Source: Setomelanomma holmii
Taxonomy: Eukaryota; Ascomycota; Dothideomycetes; Pleosporales; Phaeosphaeriaceae
NCBI GenBank assembly: GCA_010015745.1
Contig: ML978199.1
Coordinates: 118,150 to 182,149 of the forward strand
Direction: 5' to 3'
Length of the DNA: 64,000 nt
Shown here: one piece after another, positions 44,200-55,300 of the stretch
Layout: every line of letters starts with the position of its first letter
Position numbering within the stretch: position 1 is the stretch's first letter
Made by a program: the position numbers and the translations under genes
The notes under the pieces: model-generated
Told to the model about the DNA's origin: nothing
Seen by the model: only the letters and a program-made list of their open reading frames with translations
Databases searched by the model: none

Positions 44200-45960
44200 T
44201 TAGGACAATGGTAGAGCTTTTTGGGCAGTTGCAGCTTCTTGTTTCTCTTGTTTCTTGCGCTTGGTTTCAGCTCTCTGTGCAGCCACTCTTTCCTTCTCCT
44301 CCGCCCGCTCTACTTCAGCTCTCTCGCGCGCTACACGCTTCTCCTCTGTCTGCTGCTGGTTGTATAGAGCAGCTGCGTCTTTGAGCTCTTTGTTGACTGC
44401 TTTTTGGAGTTGTTGCTCGTCCTCTTCTTGCTTTCTGACTCTCTCGCGAGTACGTGATTCTCTGATCTTCCTAGGAGACCACATTACAGCTCCACTGTGA
44501 TACTCCTCACGCTGTTGCAGGTTAAGAACTTTGCTCTTCTTCTTGTGCTTCTTTTTGGTGGCGAGCGCCTCTTGTAAGCCCTTGTTCTCCTCAGCAAGAA
44601 GGTCATTTTCAATCTGCAAGTGGTAGAGAGAGCGGGTGATCTTCTTTGCTCTCTCTGTCTGCCTGTCTCTTACTATCTCCTCCACAAGTCGTCTCATCTT
44701 TCTCCAGTCTCCCTTAGTAAGGATTGGGGAGCTCCTTTGAAGTTCTGCTTCATCTGGCGTCTTCTTATGTACCGTTTGAGTACCACCTCTCTCTCCATTG
44801 GCCACACCCCAGTAGCTTCAAAGGACTTCAAAATGTGCTTCTCCACTATAGCGTTGGTCTAAGCAATCCAGAACAAAGGGAAGAAGTCGCCCTTCTTGAT
44901 AGGGAGGAGTCCTAAGGAGTGCTGGGTGTGAGCGCGCAGCTCCTTTGAGTATGAGGATGAGAGAGGCTTAAACATGACCACATCAAGTGGCTGAAGCGTA
45001 TAGGTTGAGTGAGGAGGAATGATACAGAGGAGAATCTTGTTCTCAAAACAGTAGTCGATAAAGTCTCGAGAGACATGAGATCCGTGGCCATCTACCGTAA
45101 GGAGTCGCCACCGACCACGCGCTTTCTTCTTCGTTTCTCGATCAAAGACCTGCTTAAGCCTGGCTAATCCTATGTCGTTATTCGTCCATCTAGAGAGAGA
45201 TGAGGAGACAAAGACCTCGTGCTTCCTGGCTCAAATTCCGTCTACCCAGCTTGACTGTAGATCACATGATGCGGACTAAAAGATGAGACCTGGCGAGAGA
45301 GCCGTCCCATCTGCGCAGATTGCTGCCAGAACAGTTATCCACTCTCGGTTGCCATCTTAAAGAGCTGCTCTTACGTCTTTAGTGTCCCATTTCCTCTTAC
45401 TAAAGATCCTCTTGTCCTTTCCAATCACCCTAATCATGAAGCCCTTTTCATCCATATTGTACGTTAGGAACGGCAGTACGTCATACTCCTTGATCTTTTG
45501 GCGGAGGAGATCAAAGTAGAGATCGTACTTTGACTCAGAATCAGCCCTGTGGCGTGAGGCGTCCATACTGGCTGTCTATTTTGAGATGAGATGGTCCTTG
45601 TTCCTTTTGACAAAGCGCGTAACCTAGCTATCTCCAACGTGCTCTTTACCTACGTTAGACGCAAATCTTTGTACCAAATCCCTTGTAGGTGGTAGCCCTC
45701 GGGCAGTAAGACTGTCCATATACTTGCAGAGCTCCAGCTCTTGTTCTGGGCGAAGTTTCTGCTGATCAAGTGATCTGGTCGCCATCGAGAGCTGAATGCC
45801 CTGGTGTCTTCGGGACAACGTAGTTCTGTCCATGTTGTACATGGAGGCGTATTCCGGTAGAATAATCGTTCTCCTGGTTCTTACGATTCCAACGCTGCAA
45901 TTGCCTTGTCTATTGGGTCTATATTGGTGGAGTTATTACGCGTTGTAGTTGGTGTTATGT
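44200..45960 (-). pseudogene. pogo/Fot1-type transposase with multiple stops
   Basis: Domains in order on the minus strand: a Psq-type helix-turn-helix (DKAIAALES ... NMDRTTLSRRHQGIQ), a CENP-B/Tc5-type helix-turn-helix (LELCKYMDSLTARGLPPTR), and a DDE catalytic core. The three acidic residues are in NMDEKGF, VDGHGSHVS and LQPLDVVMF. A coiled-coil basic tail ends at 44,200. At least six in-frame stops interrupt one otherwise continuous frame, for example TAG at 44859-44861 in 'FPLFWIA' where Trp is expected. Several are explained by CAA/CAG to TAA/TAG or TGG to TAG. No start codon remains; an ATA near 45,945 could be a mutated ATG. No functional transposase is encoded. Confidence 0.8.
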
Positions 45961-45995
45961 TCGTGTTAGGATGTTGGGTGGCTCGGGACGGCGAG

Positions 45996-46022
45996 CGGCT
46001 CGGATCACTGATACGTACGTTA
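45996..46022 (-). repeat. Right terminal inverted repeat of the pogo-like element
   Basis: The reverse complement begins GTAACGTACGTATCAGTGAT and pairs with the left repeat. It is followed outside by GTACCGGTACGTACC, a palindromic run of ACGT-type repeats not seen at the left end. Confidence 0.75.
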
Positions 46023-46404
46023 CGTACCGGTACGTACCTCGTAAACGAACCCCGCAAAAACCCGTCTCCGTCCCGTCTCCTCATCATCGACCCGCCTCGC
46101 CATGACATGTGTCCCGCGGCACGCTAATCACCTTGCGCTATGACGCTTCAATACCTACATTATGCGGGGGAATATCGCGTGCCTCGGGTCCCCCAAGACA
46201 TCCGGCATTCTGAATGGACAGAAACGCGACCATCGAAGAAACATGCAGGGTGTCGAATGCCTGATGCTGGACATGGTCTCCGTTCTTAAGCCAGCCTCGG
46301 TACCTTGTTATGAAGCTGTTCAAGACCTGGTCATACTAGCTTTCATATGAGAGCGTGCATGTACCCCAGGAACGGACTTGTCAGGAACATCAATCACATT
46401 CCCG
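46023..46404. other. Spacer between transposon and carboxylesterase
   Basis: Immediately beyond the right inverted repeat is a GC-rich run. The rest is the promoter region of the esterase. No gene seen. Confidence 0.45.
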
Positions 46405-48263
46405 ATGGTTGCACTTTCCAACATGCGCGTTTTGCTCCTGAGTGTCTTTCCCGCTCTGAGTCTGGCCAGCAACGATGCAGCGCCAACAGCGACCATTGAT
46501 GCTGGTGTTTTGGTCGGGAAATCGACATCTCTGCCGGCTGCGCTTGGTCTTGTGAATCAGTTCCTCGGCATTCCATTTGCACAATCGCCGCCTGAGAGGT
46601 TCTCTCCTCCACAAGCTGCACCGAGATTCTCCAATCCCATCAACGCCACGGCATGGAAGCCAGCGTGTCTTCAACAGTTCAGTTGTAAGTCAATTCATTG
46701 ATCTTGTACGAAGTGCATGCACTGACAGCATCAGACCCACTAGCAAGCTCGCAATTGACACAATCCATCTTCAACAACCCGGCCCCAGTCGAGTCGGAGG
46801 ACTGCTTGTACCTGAACGTCTATGCCCCTGCATCCGCTGCTGGAGGAGCTGGCAGAGCTGTCCTGTTCTGGATCTACGGCGGCTCGCTCCAATTCGGAAC
46901 TGCTGGTAGGAACCGCCGTACTGTCGTGGAGCTCTTGTGCATATCTGATCCAACTCAGGAATACCGTCATATGATGGCAGCTCTTTTGCAGCTTACGAGG
47001 ATGTAATTGTCGTCACCACGAATTACAGGACCAACGGTAAGACTGTCTGACGTCAACTCAGCGAAATGCTAACATCTCGCAGTCTTTGGCTTTCCAGGCT
47101 CACCAGAACTCCCATTGACAGGCCACAACCTTGGCTTCCTAGACCAGCGTTTTGCGTTGGACTGGGTACAGCGCAACATCCAAGCTTTTGGAGGCGACGC
47201 ATCTAAGGTCACCATCTTCGGAGAAAGTGCAGGTGCCTTTTCAATTGACGCACATCTGACAAGCTTCGGCAAAGACGACAAACCGCCTTTCCGAGCTGCG
47301 ATACTTCAGAGCGGGCAATACAGCTATCGCTCCGCTCCCGCTACGTCCAGCGTTCCCGCATGGAACAATCTCACCGCACAACTCGGCTGCCCAGGCACTT
47401 ACAGCAGCAACTTGACTTGTGTTCGAGCTGCCAACGGAACGACAATCCAGAACATCATCAATGTGAACTCACTCATCTTCAATCCTGTAGCCGATAATGT
47501 CACACTCGTCGCTAATCCAGCCGCACGCCGCCTGAGTGGAGATATTGCACGCGTCCCAGTACTCGGAGGTACCAATGCGCAAGAAGGCCGCGTCTTCACC
47601 ATTGGCCAAAACAATGTCAGCGCATTTCTGCAAGCCAATTTTGGTGGCACTGCCGCAGCCGCACTCATCCCCGCTATCGCAGCCGCATACCCAATTGGCA
47701 GTGCTGGGATAAGCAACGACTACGATGCCAATGCGGCGATCGTAACCGACATCACATTTCTATGCCCACAAGCTCTCTGGGCCAATGCCACAGCACTAAT
47801 TGGTATCCCAACATGGCGCTACTACTACAACGCCTCGTTCTACAACACGCAAGGCTACCCTGATCTCGGCGTATATCACGCTTCAGAGATCCCATTGGTC
47901 TTCAGAACATACAATCGGATCAACAGCACGACACAAGAGTATGCTTTGAGCCAGTATCTGCAGGGCACATGGGCACGTTTTGCGAGAAATCCTGAAGCCG
48001 GCCCAGGTTGGAACGCGCTGGGTACTGGCGCAGAAGGAACTATTTTGTACGGCGCATACGAACAAGTCAATGGTGGATTGCTGTTGAGCAACAATGGGAC
48101 GGTGGTACAGGGAGATTGGAACCTTGGCGTACTGGGAGACGTTGCAAGGGCTAGGGGAAGTGGCGTTACTGTGCTGCCGCAATCGCAACTCGATTATCGA
48201 TGTGGTCTCTATAGGCCGATCTTCGAAGCTGTGGTTGGAAAGGAGGGGCTGCCGCCGGTCTAG
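46405..48263 (+). CDS. Secreted type-B carboxylesterase/lipase, four exons
   Basis: Model: join(46405..46684, 46735..46905, 46959..47036, 47083..48263), 569 aa. All three introns (50, 53 and 46 nt) have GT-AG ends and keep phase. A signal peptide is visible (MRVLLLSVFPALSLAS; Met1 or Met7 could start). The alpha/beta-hydrolase of the cholinesterase family shows FLGIPFAQSPPERF, the oxyanion-hole GGSLQFG, EDCLYLNVYAP and the nucleophile elbow GESAG with Ser225. The acidic and histidine members of the triad probably lie in the 'NAQEGRVF' region and in GVYHASEIPLVF. Several N-glycosylation sites (NLT, NGT, NVS) suit a secreted enzyme acting on esters or lipids outside the cell. Confidence 0.9.
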
Positions 48264-48391
48264 ACAAGTGACATGGTGCAGACGGAGACTACGCGGATAG
48301 TATACTCAGTAATCGTAGTCACACCTCTACCCACTTAACGCATCTTCTGTTCTTATACAACCTCTATAAGTGCTTCTAAGAACACGACCTA

Positions 48392-49026
48392 TTAATTCCC
48401 AGGCTCAGCATGCCACATCTCAATCCTGACCGCACTCGTCCCTTCCCTCCTCAACACACCGACACCAACAACTTCATTCAACCATCCATACGTTCCGTTC
48501 CGACCCGTCTCAAACTTTCCGCGTAGCATCGTGCGTCCATCTGGTAGTGGAAATCCCTCCGTTTGCACGAAAATGTTGGTCCCGTCGTGTGTGCGGATGT
48601 TGTATCGCGCGTCGGGCCGGATTTGGCCTGCGGCGTCGGTGAGACGCCAGTCTGCGCCGAGGTTGAGAACGGTTCCTGGGTTGTCTTAGATATGAAGGTC
48701 ACTTGTGCGAGGTGGTGGAGGACGGTGTGACGTCATGCGCTTTTTTTTCGGGAGGAGGGAATTGTGTAATTGTGAGGAACATTGAACATACCATTCAATC
48801 TTGGTCCCTCGAAACTTCCTCCGACAATTGGGATAACGATGCGTTCTTGGCCGTATGGTACAGGACCCAGCGAGAAGCGGTCGCCTAGCAGTGCTTCCAT
48901 GCTATACAGGAGCGTCAATTTTGGCGCGACGGGCGCTGCACTCGGCGTAGCCGCTGGTGTAGTCGTGCTTCGTGCCATTGCCAGCGATGCAAATGCTGCG
49001 AGGAAGATGTTGGAGAAATACATCAT
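48392..49026 (-). CDS. DUF3237 family protein with signal peptide
   Basis: Model: complement(48392..48675, 48792..49026), 172 aa. The 116-nt intron (GTATGTTCAA to CAACCCAG, phase 1) joins GPRLNG to TVLNLGADWRL. The N-terminus MMYFSNIFLAAFASLAMA is a signal peptide. The rest is a DUF3237 beta-barrel: a 'GDRFSLGPVPYGQERIVIP' block, GGSFEGPRLNG, 'DARYNIRTHDGTNIFVQTEG', then 'MLRGKFETG'. The biochemical role of the family is not established. The gene is convergent with the carboxylesterase, their stops about 130 bp apart. An unusual TGACGTCA lies inside the intron at 48728-48735. Confidence 0.85.
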
Positions 49027-49550
49027 GGCAGATAGGCGTTGAGGCTCAAAGAAGGGCTCGCACGAAGCCACGCACTAGCACCATCGTAGCGCGCCATCTT
49101 TATACTCAAGTGCGACACATTTTGATGCCGTGCGTACGATCCGAGAACTTGAGGTTCCGGATGTACCGAACTTTGGCCAAGGCGCGATGGGATGGGTACC
49201 CCGGGCTTTGCGGCTAAAGAATGCTGGCTCGGAGGCATGGTTCCTGGGTATCTGCATTAAAATCTGGTAGTATCGTGGATGAGGCATCTGGCGACTTGTA
49301 GTGTGACAGGATACTGCTTGTTTGAAACTAGGCTACATGAAAGAAACCCCAGAACCATACCAAGAGACTGCCAATAAAAGGAGAAGAGGAAGAAAAGTCG
49401 TATACCATCTTATTCCTTAGGTTGCGCATCATATTGCGCATATTAAAGTCTTGTTATCCTCGAAAAGAACAACCAATGGTTCATAAGAAAAGAAGAGATG
49501 TGCACAATCTGCCTACGTCGACAGCTCATAGGAAACCCGTCAGAATTACA
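49027..49550. other. Spacer, DUF3237 promoter
   Basis: No coding sequence. It contains the upstream region of the DUF3237 gene and the 3' flank of the PPPY-tailed gene. Confidence 0.5.
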
Positions 49551-50303
49551 TCACGGCATATATGGCGGGGGTGGGTCGCGCTCGCCCAGCTGCGTTGAGG
49601 CCTCCGTGGGCGCATAGTGCGGTCGTCCATAACCACCATGCTCATACGTCTCCCAATTATCGTCAGTCGTATGCCTCCCATAATGCTCTTCTGTAGCCAC
49701 AGTGTACATCAGGCTCGGTGACGTCGGTGTCGCACCCAACGCTGGCGTCGAGACTGAGTAGCCTGCGTTGCCATATACACCATGCTGTACAGCCGGCTGG
49801 AGACCACCGGACGCGTGCCGTCGCGGTGGCATCACAGGTGATTCATCCTCAGATATATTATGTGGGCGCGATCCGTTCGCGATGGGCATGCGCGAGAGGG
49901 TCGCGAAGGAATCGGTGCGTTGGAGGGAGGGCTGAATGATGATTTGTGGTTTCTGCTCTGGCAGAGGTCGTCGTGGTATGGTGAAGGTCTGCGCGTGGCG
50001 TGGAGGATCAGGACGAGGTTGTACGTAAGGCTGAGCGGTGTATGGCTGTTGGTAGTGTTGTAGTGGGAAAGAAGCAGCTGAGCCATAGCAAGCGTACTTT
50101 TGCTGCGGTGTTATCGGCTCCTGGTACTGCTGAGGTGGGTATTGAGGTGGGTGCTGGTAGTGGGCAGCAGGTTTCGTGCCTGGGAATGTGTTGTGTCGCC
50201 TTGCCTCGACCTCATCTTCCTGCCTCTTCTTCTCGTTCTTGTGCTTGTAATGCCGATGGACGAGGTAGCCTCCAGCCACGAGCTCGAGACCTCCAAAGAT
50301 CAT
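49551..50303 (-). CDS. Proline/glutamine-rich small membrane-associated protein, PPPY tail
   Basis: Single exon, 250 aa. The first 20 residues (MIFGGLELVAGGYLVHRHYK) form a short hydrophobic or amphipathic segment followed by a highly charged KHKNEKKRQEDEVEARR helix. The middle is P/Q/Y-rich and disordered. It ends DPPPPYMP, a PPPY motif that binds WW domains of Rsp5/Nedd4 ubiquitin ligases. The layout is widespread in Pezizomycotina but unnamed. A role as an adaptor for ubiquitination or trafficking is inferred from the motif alone. A TGACGTCA lies at 50308-50315, just before the start codon. Confidence 0.7.
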   Translation of the reverse strand: MIFGGLELVAGGYLVHRHYKHKNEKKRQEDEVEARRHNTFPGTKPAAHYQHPPQYPPQQYQEPITPQQKYACYGSAASFPLQHYQQPYTAQPYVQPRPDPPRHAQTFTIPRRPLPEQKPQIIIQPSLQRTDSFATLSRMPIANGSRPHNISEDESPVMPPRRHASGGLQPAVQHGVYGNAGYSVSTPALGATPTSPSLMYTVATEEHYGRHTTDDNWETYEHGGYGRPHYAPTEASTQLGERDPPPPYMP

Positions 50304-50830
50304 CGTGTGACGTCAATCTCGCCGATGGCGATAGTGTGGGAACAGTCACAGGGTCCAGGGAGGCGAGAAGGTGGAGTGTGTAAGTCTGGGGAAGGCCAGA
50401 GTGGAGAGATGGAGGACTGAGGCCATTGTGGACATTATTTTGCTCAGCCTCTCTCGTCGGACATGTGAGCAGGAGCTATTGGTGCCGCATTCTCCGGGCG
50501 TGGTGGCGGAGCAAAGAGGTGCAGCTGCCATGTCAGCCAATTGCATGACCTCGCTTAGTCCGCCAATAGACTCGACACATCCCTGTCGCTTGAAGTGTTT
50601 TGGCATGTTCTCCAGAGACGATCCTCACCCCCGCAGGCACCACACGTCACGGGCCGGCTTGCCGTTATCTGTGGAGTGGTTGTGGACCCAATTCATCTCC
50701 AGCACTGTTCTATCGAAAGCAGCAAAGCTTGCGAGCTCCCTGATAACCACGACCACCGCAGCACAAATGTGGCATGCTTCTAACCACCATCTGCGCCAGA
50801 GCCCATCGCTTCAGCACATGACACATCAAA
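50304..50830. other. Divergent promoter region, PPPY gene and MFS gene
   Basis: The genes on both sides start here. The only motif noted is TGACGTCA at 50308-50315, which adjoins the minus-strand ATG. No coding sequence. Confidence 0.5.
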
Positions 50831-52272
50831 ATGTCGACCAAGGTTGAGACCAAGGCACCGCGCGCTTTTGAAAGTCATGACACAGACGCTCAAGACATCG
50901 AATTGCAACCTGTGGATCACGAGGATGGCACGAACATCGATGTCCACCAGACCCAGATACGCGGCGAAGACACGGCATTGACCCGCATGAATTTGCTGAA
51001 AGTAGTCGCAACCAGCTTCTCTTTCTTCCTCGCCGGTAGTAATGATGGCAGTCTTGGAGCATTGACGCCTTACATCCTACGAACATACCATGTCGGAACC
51101 GAATATGTCGCTCTGATGTACGTCCTTCAGGCCGAGATCAATTTGAGCACCATCACTGACCACGACAGCTACGGGGCGACCTTCTTTGGCTGGCTGTTGG
51201 CTGCGGGAACCAACAGTCATCTCGTCCGCTATCTCGGACTTGGCGCGATCCTCACGCTTGGTGCATTTATTCAGGTCGTTGCTCATGTCCTCCGATGCTG
51301 GACCCCGCCATTCTCACTATACGTAGTGACTTTCTTGCTCCAGGCGATGGGCATGGCGTACAATGAATCGCACGCCAACGCATTCGTCGCCTCCATCGAT
51401 GGTGCACATCGACTACTTGGCTTTATCCATGCCATGTATGCTCTGGGCACATTGGCATCTCCATTTATCGCAACAGCAGTGGCATCAAAGGTGCCGGACC
51501 GCTGGCCACTCTTCTACCTCTATCTTGTTGGTATCGGTTTTCTCAACACGCTCGCCGTAGCCTTTACGTTCCGCGACAGTCTGCGCCCACATGTCAAGCC
51601 TACGGAAGATGGATCGGCCACCAGCCGCAGCAAGACAGCAAATCGCGATATCCTTGCTGCTCTCAAGTCACCACCAGTGTACCTCCTGTCCATGTTCTAC
51701 TTCTTCATGCTGGGCACTGGCATCACTGCTGGTGGGTGGGTCGTCGAATACCTTATTCAAGCGCGCAATGGACAGTTACCAGACGTTGGCTACGTTCCCG
51801 CCGCGCTTTGGGGTGGAATCTTCGTCGGCAGGGTCCTACTTGCCGAGCCGACACATCGATTTGGCGAGCGACGCATGACCATGGCGTATTGTGTACTCAT
51901 CCTCATACTGCAGCTGGTATTCTGGCTGGTCCCCAACCTCATCAGTAGTGCAGTGAGCTTGTGTCTCCTTGGAGTCTTCTACGGGCCGATGTTTGCGACG
52001 GTATGACTATCGCGCTACATAATTGATGGTGGACTAAAGTGCATCAGGGCATGTCAATCGGATCGAAGCTGTTCTCCAAAGAACTGCAGCCTACAGCTTT
52101 GGGTTTCGTTTTCGTCCTCGCTCAAGCAGGTGGTGCGTTCTTCCCAGCCGTCACTGGGATCATCGCAAGTCACGCAGGTGTCGAAATCATGCAGCCAATC
52201 CTCGTTGGACTGATTGTCGCATTGGGAATATCTTGGGTGCTGGTGCCAAAAGTCCAAAAGCGAGATGAGTGA
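50831..52272 (+). CDS. MFS transporter, fucose-permease-like (FHS type)
   Basis: Model: join(50831..51117, 51169..52000, 52048..52272), 447 aa. Intron 1 is easy to miss because it is open in frame, but GTACGT to CCACGACAG removes a 17-residue hydrophilic interruption and gives VALIYGATFFGWLLAAG, as expected inside helix 2. Intron 2 is GTATGA to GCATCAG. The hydrophobic pattern fits 11 to 12 membrane helices with a long central loop (about 225-250, charged). The N-terminal 50 residues are cytosolic and acidic. Related fungal proteins group with bypass-of-stop-codon-6 and fucose permease-like carriers. The substrate is unknown, probably a sugar or small organic solute. Confidence 0.85.
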
Positions 52273-52490
52273 CACGTTTTGAATGCATCCGTCTTCGTGC
52301 CGAGGTCAAATGGCCGGCAGGAGTGTAATACACGAGCAAGTGTCGACACATATTCTTGCGAAAATTCCATGAACATGTACAGGACGGATGGTTTTTACAA
52401 CGCCAACAGAATTCGGCGTCTGTGGCCGAAAGCTGGATTCTTGATCATAGCTATATTGTAGATTGAGGATCCGCCCCCGCGCCTGGGGCC

Positions 52491-54470
52491 TTACGAGTCG
52501 CAGTCCCAGCATGCAGCACACAAAAGGTAAAACCAGCCGCGAAACACACCAGAGTTATCCAAAGCACACCACAAAAATGGACCAAGCTTCGCCAAAAATA
52601 AAAATAGAGGGCTCGATGAAAGGTGGTCCTGTGTAGCCCTGCGAAATTCTACCAAGACAGCCTCATCAGCATTTAGAAACACCGAGCCATTGCGATGGCC
52701 TTCTTCAGCTTCTAGATTACCTGTCAACTTTCCAGTATAGTTGTCTACTCGTATGCCAGATAGGGAGAAGTCCGTGAACGTGGCGTTGACGCCACAAGGT
52801 GTAGTCAGTCGCTTCACGGTAAACCCATCGGCTAAAACCCTGCCCGTCACTGTGTTCACGTCGATCATACGGGTAGGCCTGCGACTTGGCGGGCTCCAGT
52901 CCTGGGGGTCGACGAAGACAAGGGCACTTGGGAAAGTATCGTGGTTTGTCTACGCATAAAATATGGCGAAGGCGGAGAGATTGTTTTGGCGAAGGTCTAC
53001 CACCTCAACCACAGATTTTTCTTCTCCATTGGCACCCAAGACCTGGGACAAAAACAGAAACGTACTGTACGTTGGACTCACGCTTGGTGGACCCCTAGGA
53101 TCTGTGATCTGTGGTGGTCGGCCTCCAGAGCGAGTAGAAGAACGGAATTTCTGCATGTAGGCAACAGTCAGTACATGCGTAAGCTTATGAGAGTGTTCGT
53201 TTTCTGAAAGGAGAACGAGATTGTACCGTTACGAAAGAAGGATCTCTTGATGCCAATACTGGCACCGTGAAGCATGAAATTGATCATGTATAGTGAAATT
53301 CCAAATCTGTCGGACACGCCCTGCTTCCCGTGACATGAGATACTCCCAGTCTCCCCAAGCACGTAGTCATATCCCGCGGCATTCACCACAGCAATATCGG
53401 GGATGAACATCACAGTCCGCAACAAGCAAGTCAATCCGTTCACCTTCAGAGACCCACTTACCTATCTAGGTAGGAGTTAAGCCTCTATAGGCAACTACTA
53501 GGCTCAAACAGGTAATCAATCAAGTCAAGCCAGACCTTCTGAGCTCCACTAAATTGCTTGTTGCGAAGTCTGCAAAGCACCCACTTGAAACCAGTTTTTA
53601 GGTACGCCAAGCTCGGACCGTATTGTATGCATGTACTCAGCCAGATGTGGTTCGTAGATTTCTGCGCCCCAACCCTATTGATCTGGCTCATTTCCAATGG
53701 TCATACGGAGTCGTGATTGCTGCGCTTGGGAATGGTATGCTTTCCAAGCGATTCGTGCTGTATCTAGGGCGGTTGAAATGTTTAGGGTTTTTAGATTAAG
53801 CCCAAAGAGGATTGTGGATATAATCGAGACGTCCTGCAGGAGAATGTCAGATGTGAGAGGACAGAGCAGACATGAAGGAAGCAGAAGGTTGTTGTATTGA
53901 GAGAGCTACAGAGAGCGATTATATACACAACCACGATGAGTAAGCAAGTGACAAAGAGTCACGTGAGAGACGCAGTTCACATGTACCTTGTGAACTGAGG
54001 TGCCAGGCTGACAGAGAACATGTGTGAAAAGCGTTGAGCCATAGGTAACGATGACCGCTTCGTCGTTGCCGTCAGTAAGTACAATCTTCAAGGCTTCTCT
54101 CTCTTCTGAGTCATAGAGCGCATGATCCGTAGCGTTAGGGAAAGCAATCAGTCCAATGATCTATAGAGTGAAGTGAGTTGGGTAATCACTGTGTAGATCC
54201 ACCAAGTCTTATATAGGGGGTTGACCCTCCAAACTCTCTATCAAAATTGCTTAGCAGATTTCAGGTGAGTTCGTTCCTCTCACCAGGATTCCCCAAAAAG
54301 TCTGTAATGTAACAAGCTTCGATAGAGATGGAGCCGATGTGAGTGTCGAGGATGCGCGCCGCTACTCATTGGATTTGTGGAATCTGGATATTTACCAAGG
54401 CAGACGATGCAGTTGTCGTTATCAGAAACAAACAAATGCGAAGCTTACACGCTGTCCACGAATCCATCAT
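52491..54470 (-). pseudogene. GH79 beta-glucuronidase-like gene, dead
   Basis: On the minus strand the parts occur in family order. A signal peptide starts MMDSWTACKLRICLFLITTT at 54,470. CYITDFLGNPGERNELT then TGA follows, and 'FGGSTPYIRLGGSTQ' then TGA. 'FPNATDHALYDSEER' is near 54,140. RMTIGNEPDQ then TAG follows near 53,680; this GNEP carries the predicted acid/base Glu. 'VNAAGYDYVLGETGSISCHG' then 'VSDRFGISLYMINFML' come at 53,380-53,280. PTYSTFLFLSQVLG and 'GFTVKRLTTPCG' match the GH79 C-terminal domain. Some breaks may be introns, but several stops fall inside conserved blocks, so the gene is inactive. Intact members release glucuronic acid from secreted glycans. Confidence 0.7.
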
Positions 54471-55300
54471 AGTGCTTTCAAACAGCTATTAAACGAAGAA
54501 AGTAAAAGACTTTTATTGCTCAGTTGCAGTGAAGGCACAGAAGCTACTTATACACATGCTCCGGTAGATCTGCAGTACGGCTTAGTGAAATGATAATGGT
54601 CAGAGTGTGGAGAGATTGAAGTAATGCGGAGAGGTATACTCAGAAGAGGACTTACGGCGTGGTAATGTCCGCAACTAACGTATACGGTGTAAGCTCTGCT
54701 GTAGTGACCCAGTAGCAAAGGTTCTTTCTGATCACAATGCGGGCTAGCCGAAAGTTCGAACTAACGCATCTAAATACGGAGTGCGGAGAGGAAGATTGTT
54801 GCGAACAAGAGACGGCGGGGCAACGATCGATAATGGCGGCGGCAAGCGGAACGTCAGGCTGGATGTCTTTCCCCATCCGGTTATGTACCCATGTGATTGA
54901 GCTCATCCGACCTGGGTGTGATCATTAATTTATAGCCCCTACAATTGATCGGCCAGCTCTAGGTTTAACTCAGCTTTGCCGGCTACATACAGCCGGAACA
55001 CAAATGCGTCGCGGGCCGCGATCAGGCCGTCACCAATCAACTTTCCTAGGGTGGAAGACCGCTATGCCCCTTCAGATGCGGAGGAGCTGCGAGTGCGAAA
55101 GCAGACTTAAACAGTGGTCTAAACATTTTGCCGAAGGCTATTGTACGGAGTCACGTCGGTCCATCAGGACGTCATGGATCAATTAAAATGATGAAGACCT
55201 TTGGGGCAGCTCTCAAAAGAACTCTACGTTGTCCCAATTTACTTTACAACTCTCCCGCCTTTCCAGGAACTAAACTGCGATTGAACGTCGTGCGCTCAAG
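54471..55300. other. Divergent region between GH79 relic and alpha-galactosidase
   Basis: No supported gene. Both CAZyme genes start outward from here, so a shared promoter region is likely. A TTAATTTATAG-like AT-rich spot lies near 54,927. No regulator site was identified with confidence. Confidence 0.45.

Larger units (their letters stand above)
43896..46022 (-). mobile_element. Fot1/pogo-like DNA transposon, about 2.1 kb, inactive
   Basis: Terminal inverted repeats 43896-43922 and 45996-46022 match at 25 of 27 bases (left GTAACGTACGCATCGGTGAT and onward). Both mismatches are transitions. A second short match, CACCC next to the left repeat and GGGTG next to the right, suggests the repeats once went further inward. 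Between them, on the minus strand, lies a full-length but broken transposase. The size and protein type fit the Tc1-mariner superfamily, pogo/Fot1 branch, which cuts and pastes at TA. The exact element ends and the TA duplication could not be fixed: the right side carries extra GTACGTACC-like sequence beyond 46,022. Confidence 0.75.

Noticed and set aside
51118..51168. Reading straight through 51118-51168 in the MFS gene
   Set aside because: The stretch is open in frame but adds 17 hydrophilic residues inside a membrane helix. Intron signals are good and removal restores the usual helix sequence.
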